64,000 nt of DNA, taken from NCBI GenBank assembly GCA_003254905.1, contig QANU01076963.1, forward strand, positions 1 to 64,000, given 5' to 3'. This DNA comes from Nissolia schottii (Eukaryota; Streptophyta; Magnoliopsida; Fabales; Fabaceae). Position 1 is the first letter of the stretch. Each line of letters opens with the position of its first letter. A program made the position numbers and the translations under genes. Shown here in pieces: positions 58,321 to 64,000 of this stretch. Below the pieces are notes generated by a model that saw only the letters and a list, made by a program, of their open reading frames with translations, was not told the DNA's origin and made no database searches.

Positions 58321-61300
58321 CAGCTTCAGGTCCTTGTCACAAATGTCGCAATAAACTAAGATAAATTACATTTGGTTCGAGAAATCCTAAAAAAGGGAAG
58401 GTTAGTATTGAAACTTAAAAGAGGGTAATCAACAAAACCAACCACATCCTAAGGAACCTACCTCTACTCTATACATTTCCAAAAGAGTGAAAAGGATATC
58501 AATACTTCATTCTTGGGAACTTGGAAGTTGAAAACAAGCAAAGATTTTCTTTCAAGTTCATGGGGGTAGATCCTCTTGCTCAGAAAATAATTAATTGTAT
58601 ATATTCATATGCCCTTCACTTGTCATCACTCAATATAAATATATATATAAGTTACAACAAGGTCCTTTTAGTGTTTGGTAGTTCAATGGTGATGTGTGTA
58701 ATGGTGTTCTCTCTATTGACTTGCATTCACATCATCTGCTTATTAGTGGGAACAAGACTATGAAATGATGTATCCTTTTATGGTATTATGGATTTTTAGG
58801 AGCCAGCATTTACTGCAATGCCCTGCCAGGAATGAGATGAAAAAGAAAGCTAACCCCACAAACCATGCTGTAAAACTTCATCCACATGATATATGCATAG
58901 GACCCTAGAATTGTACTGGGGAATCCCTTTGGCCCCAAGCTATAAAATATGTAACTGGATTGCATGTTACATGTTGCAATTAAAATAGTCAACTCCCACA
59001 GCATACAATGTGCTATTTTTCTTATAATAATTTTAAAACATTAACAAATATCTGACGAGTAGCTATTAATAAAACTTTTAAACAGTTGTTTTAAGGACAG
59101 AGAAAAATGTTCGTGGATGGATTGAAAAAACTAAAAACTTTATTTGTAATATTTTAATAAGTGCTTTGAATGAGAATGAATTCTCTTATATTAAACATGA
59201 TCATGCGGTGAAATAAAAAGACAAAATCATTTTAAATAAATAAAGCTCTTTATGTTTTTTTTTTCTTCATAACATGATCATGTTTAATATGATACAATCC
59301 ATTTTCACTCTTAAGACATTTAATTTAAAAATAAAATTCAATTTCATATCTTTGAAATTCTTGTTGCTAAAATCTATATCTCTACTTGATAAATAAATAA
59401 GTATCCAATAGGAGAATATAGGGAGAGTTGGCAGAACACAGAGTGTAGCGTGATTTGACGCCGCGAGCAGAACCCAAACAATCTTCCGTGACGGCTATAG
59501 GCGGCAGGCTGTACCCGATTTCAACAGCCTATTCAACAATTTATCTTATTGGTCTCCCCATACTATTTTTTGGTCAATACAACCTCTCGTCCATTCTCAT
59601 AAAAAGAACTAGAAACTAGGCAATGCCCGTAATGGATGAAAAATGTGAGAAACCAATGAACAACTTATGATATAGTAAAATATTTGAGTATGCATCAGTG
59701 TCACTAAGAATAAGGATCCTCCATTAAAAAAAATAAAATAAAACCCTCCTAATGCATTATTTAATTCAGTCAAGAGTTATAATTAACATATCATCAACAG
59801 ATGTTTACAGAATGACGCCCAAATAATTTTTGGATGGTCAAAGCCTGGTGCAAAAGGCGAATTGGCCCGACAATAGGTTCAGCACAGCGACCATAGAAAT
59901 AATTGATTGATTATAAACTAATTCTTTCTTATGTTAACAAAGCTGATTCTATTTGACTGGCCAGCCTTCCACATCCTTCGCAACCACAGTCGGTTACCTT
60001 CAGGAAAATGAATTTCATGGAATTAGAATTAAAGTATCTTTTGCGCGTTTTTTACTTATTTTACTTTTTAATGTCATTTGTTCTATTTTAAACACACTAT
60101 TGTTGACCGAATTTGAATCAAAGCCAGCCCCCCGGGCTTAAGCATACTACTCATCAGCCAGTTAAAGTACTTGGCAATTTTTCGGCTTACGAACGACGGT
60201 TCCAAGATGGCCTAATTCATGCCAATCTCTTCTAAACCAATAAAGCCTTGTGACTGGGCGAGTCATTTCAAACCTATCAATTACAGAGGCGCTTTATAAA
60301 GGCCAAGTGAAGCAATACATTTTTTTGTATCATGTTATAAAAATACAACGTACAAAATAACACATTTCTTTAAGCTTAAAAGGAAATACTACGCAAGAAA
60401 TCGTTGAATTATAAAGTGCCAATGAGCACCTCAAAAATCTTAGATTTGGTCAATACTGATATCAATAAATCCCACTTTTTGCCCACTACTTTCAATTACC
60501 AAAGACCTTCACCCATTATCCATATCGTTGCTTGTATAAACTCCGTTTAGAAACTGCAAATCTGCATACCATGCAATTGATTTGCAATAAACGAAATATA
60601 GGCACACGGGTAGAAGCCAAGATGCTAGTCATCCTAGTTTGCATGTAACAAATGAACACCATATACTAAAGATAATGTAGATTAGGCAGAGCACAATGCC
60701 TTTTTCTGTCGAAGACGGCAAAATATTATCAGGACAATGCATTTCTATGGTCTAAATGAAAAAATTTCTCCAATCCAATTCTTTTCTTTCTTATGATCTA
60801 TATAGCAAATATATCAATGCAACCTGGAATGGTGTAATAACGGACTCCATTAGCCTTCTGTAAAAAGAGGTGCGGCTTAAGTTTAAATCCAAGCATTTGC
60901 ATGCGCACACATGCACAAATTGCATATAAGAAACGGAAAATAAGCATTCGCACTTGCCATAAGCCCAGCAAAAAGAGAAACCCATTTCAATTAGAAAAGC
61001 TGCAAAGAACTCGTGAAGCAATGGTATGTGATAGTGAAAGGGGAAAACAACCACTACAAACCAAACCAAACCAAACCAATTCAATTTGCAACAACTGTAA
61101 GGGAAGAAAAAAGAGAAAAAGGATCATGAAATTATTTTACAGAATCCTGAATCATCTAGATAAAACTCACTAACATTAAAGGTTACTACACCACATATTT
61201 ATGACACATTAAAAGGTATCTTCACAATTCTAAACTAACCAGAACAAGAAGTGGTAACTCTTACAATGACTAGAAAAGAATATACGAACCTTCATAGCCC

Positions 61301-61359
61301 AGAAGCAGTCAGTAAGTATTTACCTACAGGAATTAGGGCCTGATGACCTGTTCAATCTG
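58321..61359. other. Intergenic DNA downstream of the RNA-binding gene
   Basis: No other gene was recognised. The part nearest 61359 is the 3' UTR of the RRM gene and may contain a 3'-UTR intron: the minus strand reads CCTGTAGGTAAATAC just after the stop. The remaining part is AT-rich. Confidence 0.4.
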
Positions 61360-62488
61360 TTAACTAGAAAATTCACCATTGGTTCCTTTATATCTTGAAG
61401 AGTCAACATCCTGCTTCATACCCTGAGGTGATGCCAAATTGCCCGGAACAAATCCATTGGCAATAAAAGGTTGATCATATTTCAAATTTGTTGAAGACCC
61501 AAGAATGCCATTATACCCCCGGGCACCAGCACCATTACCTACTACTCCAACCCTACCACCAATATATGCAACACTAGGTGAAACATTGGCATATGGCACT
61601 TGACATGCCTGAGGACCAGTCATCATGGGTCCATACCAGAAGTTCCTAGAAATATCAGATGGAACAACATAGCCATTCCCCCCATACCCACCCATAGGGT
61701 ACCAACCATAGTTGCTAGATCCATAGACATATACTCCATTGCTACTATACCAAGGCTGAGGTGCAAAGCCAGGATGCGTGTAACTGGGACTATAAGGAGG
61801 CAAACTTTTAGAGGCTCCCCTTTCATTCCTACATCTTAATTTATTAAAACCATCATAACCATGATTCCCCTCTTTAGGGATAGCCCTCTTGACCTCCACC
61901 TGTCTACCATTTAAGTCATGAAAACTCTTCACCATAACATTTTGAACAGATTCTTCAGAATCAAAAGTGATGAACCCAAACCCCCTAGGCCGGTGAGTTA
62001 AGCTGTCCTGCATCACCACTACATCGGTTATCCGACCAAACCTCTCAAAGTATCTCTTGAACTCCTCCTCGGATATACCAGCAGACAAACCCCCTACAAA
62101 TATCTTCTTAGTCCTAACATGGTCATTGCTACAGTCATTACTACTATAATTACTCGTTCCCCTATTCTGTACTTGGTTTTGGTGTTGCTGTTCACTTCTG
62201 GGTATTGCTTTTTTCACTTCTACCTACACGCAATCAAACAGAACTAACCATAAGTCAAACAAATACATATACATATACGACTAAAGCAACAACTTCACCG
62301 TTTACCACTATGTAGGGTCAGCTACATGATGCATTCTATGCCATAAGCTATATATATATATATGTGTGTGTGTGTGGAAGAAAATTCATAATTTATCGAG
62401 GTTTCACTTTCCCGAAAACTAAAAAATTGTGTGCCATTCAAAATTCAAAGTAAAATCGCCAAAAACGCATTCTGTTTATATCGTGAAG

Positions 62489-62533
<45 letters not shown>

Positions 62534-62770
62534 AACCGTTCTTCCCAGAATGACATGGGTGTCGTTAAGAGCTCTATCGGCTGCAGAGATATCAGAGAAG
62601 GTGACGAAGCCGAACCCTCTAGGGCTTCGGGTGGTGCGGTCCAACGAAACGGTGGAATCCAAAACGGCGCCGTACCTGGCGAAGTGGTCTCTGAGAACGT
62701 GTTCGGTGGTTTCGCGAGAAATACCCCCCACGAACAGCTTCGCTCTATCAGAATCCATCCTCGAGTTCAT
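61360..62770 (-). CDS. Two-RRM hnRNP A/B (Musashi-like) RNA-binding protein
   Basis: Two coding exons on the minus strand, 62770-62533 and 62219-61360, give 365 aa. Exon 1 carries RRM1, with RNP2 LFVGGI (12-17) and RNP1 RGFGFVTF (51-58). Exon 2 carries RRM2, with RNP2 IFVGGL (119-124) and RNP1 RGFGFITF (158-165). Conserved VEVKKAIPR and VEVKRAIPK follow each RRM. The C-terminal half is rich in Gly, Tyr, Asn and Ser (YGWYPMGGYGGNGYV), a typical low-complexity tail. This layout is that of plant hnRNP A/B proteins that bind mRNA in nucleus and cytoplasm. ATG 62770 is the first in frame; ATG 62758 (MDSDRAKLF) is a close alternative. A second splice choice gives the same protein. The subfamily name is not certain. 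Confidence 0.92.
62350..62377. repeat. (AT)n(TG)n microsatellite in the RRM gene intron
   Basis: A short run of AT followed by GT units lies in the intron of the RRM gene. Confidence 0.85.
62492..62531. repeat. (GA)20 run at the RRM gene 5' splice site
   Basis: About 20 GA units on the plus strand, read as (TC)20 in the pre-mRNA, start immediately at the 5' end of the intron of the RRM gene. Confidence 0.96.
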
Positions 62771-63102
62771 TCCACTGTACACCAAATCCCTAAATCCCCA
62801 ATTCAATCACAAACCCTAAAACCCCAATTTCCTTCCCTCGCTCCTACTGTAGAAACTCCTCACTCCCAAATATCACAAACCCTAAATTCGTCGCGTGTCC
62901 CTATATGATAAGGACCCTATTCATTATTACTATTTATCCATTTTTAAGCCCAATGAAGCCCATTGGGCCTTTCTTCCCCATTTTCGTTAATCCTAAAGTC
63001 GGCAACTTGCTGACCCAACCCATGCCCAAAATGCATATTTTCTCTAATTATTATTACTTCCAAAAACAATATTGTTACTTCAACTACTAATAACTACAAT
63101 TA
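62771..63102. promoter_or_regulatory. 5' UTR/promoter side of the RRM gene
   Basis: The minus strand has leader-like text (AGGGTTTGTGATATTTGGGA, with repeated AAACCCTAA telo-box-like words on the plus strand at 62812-62820 and 62877-62885). Telo-box motifs are common near the starts of plant growth and translation genes. The MITE at 63103 borders this region. Confidence 0.5.
63094..63102. other. Left 9-bp target-site duplication
   Basis: CTACAATTA, matched exactly at 63330-63338 on the other side of the MITE. Confidence 0.85.
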
Positions 63103-63329
63103 GAGTTCCGCTACACGTACACCAGAAATCATACACCATACATACACCTCGTACTTATATACATAAAGTTTGTGTTTTAACTCATGTAATGTTTGTGCAC
63201 TTAATTAAGTATAATTGAGAGTACAATTTACAAATTTGTAATGTTTGTGCACTCGTGAGAATAAAGTTTGTGCATTATTAATGGTGTATGTATGGGTATA
63301 TGAAATTGGGTGTACATGTAGTATTTTTG
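63103..63329. mobile_element. MULE-type MITE, copy 2, 9-bp target duplication
   Basis: The 227-bp element is flanked by perfect CTACAATTA repeats (63094-63102 and 63330-63338), the 9-bp duplication made by Mutator-like transposases. The terminal parts CTACACGTACACC and GGTGTACATGTAG are inverted, and TACACCATACATACACC pairs with GGTGTATGTATGGG. It is about 85-90% alike to copy 1 at 31498-31722. It has no coding content. Confidence 0.9.
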
Positions 63330-63338
63330 CTACAATTA

Positions 63339-64000
63339 ATAGAACAAAAAAAATGATAGTTTAGTCAAATTAAGTCGTACTTGTTATGCTTGAGATTGTT
63401 ATGCGAAATTCTACTTGAAGAATGGTAAAAAAAAAAATTGTTATTTGTTTTTTTTTTCTTTTGTCTTCACATATCTAAATTGTTTAACTGAAGTTGAGTT
63501 AAATTAAAGTTAACCAAGTAGTCCAACTAAACTCATCATTTATAAATAAATTTCTTTGAATGAAACTAACCGAGTCATTAAGTCAAACCAAACCAATAAC
63601 CTCTCAAAGAAACATTCATAGTGAAATTTAAATAGGATTTAAATTCTCTAAAGTGAGATCCTAAAAAGTAAAATAAATGGTTTTCATCTTTAAATCAATA
63701 AAGTAGAATATAAAACTCATTTTTAGATAAAAATTTGCACTTTACTCTTTAAAGTGAAATTCTCACTTTAAATCACACTTGCCCATTTGAATAAGCCTAA
63801 CTAGCCAATAGTCTTAGTTATAATACAAGTTGTTATTTTATGACTTGAAATTTATGACCCCCAAAAACAGTTACCCTTCCTCCTCCTCGTGATTCCTGAG
63901 AGATCTGGAAGCAGAATGTTGTCTGTCAAAATCAGCACACGACAACTTCTCTTTGGAATCCTACAAGAGTTGTTAATATATCAAATATTAATTCAAATAT
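63339..64000. other. AT-rich DNA to the end of the window
   Basis: No gene, repeat or regulatory motif was recognised in this segment. Confidence 0.45.

Noticed and set aside
58800..58985. A possible miRNA-like hairpin with CCTGCCAGG and GGGGAATCCCTTTGG text
   Set aside because: The arms do not pair over about 20 bases and no known plant miRNA sequence was recognised.
59440..60300. GC-richer patches that might be organelle-derived DNA
   Set aside because: No chloroplast or mitochondrial gene text was recognised, so transfer cannot be supported.
62429..62908. A 159-codon open frame on the plus strand over the RRM gene start
   Set aside because: It includes the (GA)n run as RERERER and reads through the antisense of RRM1. 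It is a shadow of the RRM exon and repeat.

Overview
This window looks like nuclear DNA of a flowering plant, a dicot and most likely a papilionoid legume. The evidence is AT-rich intergenic DNA, GT-AG introns, plant-specific gene families, Copia and Gypsy-like LTR remnants, and many short foldback/MITE elements. The legume assignment (Glycine-like) is inference from the look of the genes and repeats; no search was possible.

Four apparently functional genes are supported exon by exon. (1) 16592-19171 (+): a five-exon cellulose-synthase-like C enzyme (CSLC12/CSLC5 type, xyloglucan backbone glucan synthase, 704 aa). (2) 23735-25831 (-): a seven-exon bHLH transcription factor of the bHLH74 type (374 aa). 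(3) 41578-44505 (-): the AINTEGUMENTA (ANT) AP2 transcription factor, including a 9-nt micro-exon. Its second AP2 repeat is damaged in this sequence at an N plus poly-C run at 42513-42532. (4) 61360-62770 (-): a two-RRM hnRNP A/B (Musashi-like) RNA-binding protein (365 aa).

The remainder is dominated by mobile DNA. A Copia element with two LTRs and an imperfect target-site duplication lies at 1346-6291 (-). A Gypsy-type LTR starts at 7202 (+), and a second Gypsy-type LTR remnant lies at about 10840-11708 (-). A younger Copia element at 51913-55374 (-) has lost reverse transcriptase and RNase H through a deletion running into its 3' LTR. A broken plant-mobile-domain (PMD/MAIN-like) gene at 32411-34137 (-) sits between two arrays of short hairpins. 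Many MITEs and foldbacks surround these, including a MULE-type MITE with a perfect 9-bp target duplication and a long inverted repeat with ~180-bp arms.

The most unusual signal is architectural. Short GC-rich palindromes or GC-rich repeats, in tandem, lie just upstream of TATA boxes in at least three apparently unrelated mobile-element promoters (7242-7332, 11330-11460, and both ends of the PMD island at 31893-32025 and 34590-34870). Stand-alone hairpin arrays of related sequence occur at 35740-35990, 46505-46690 and 47225-47400. The four host genes do not form an operon-like unit. What they share is plant growth (cell-wall xyloglucan, bHLH, ANT, RNA binding), and nothing in the sequence shows that they act together.
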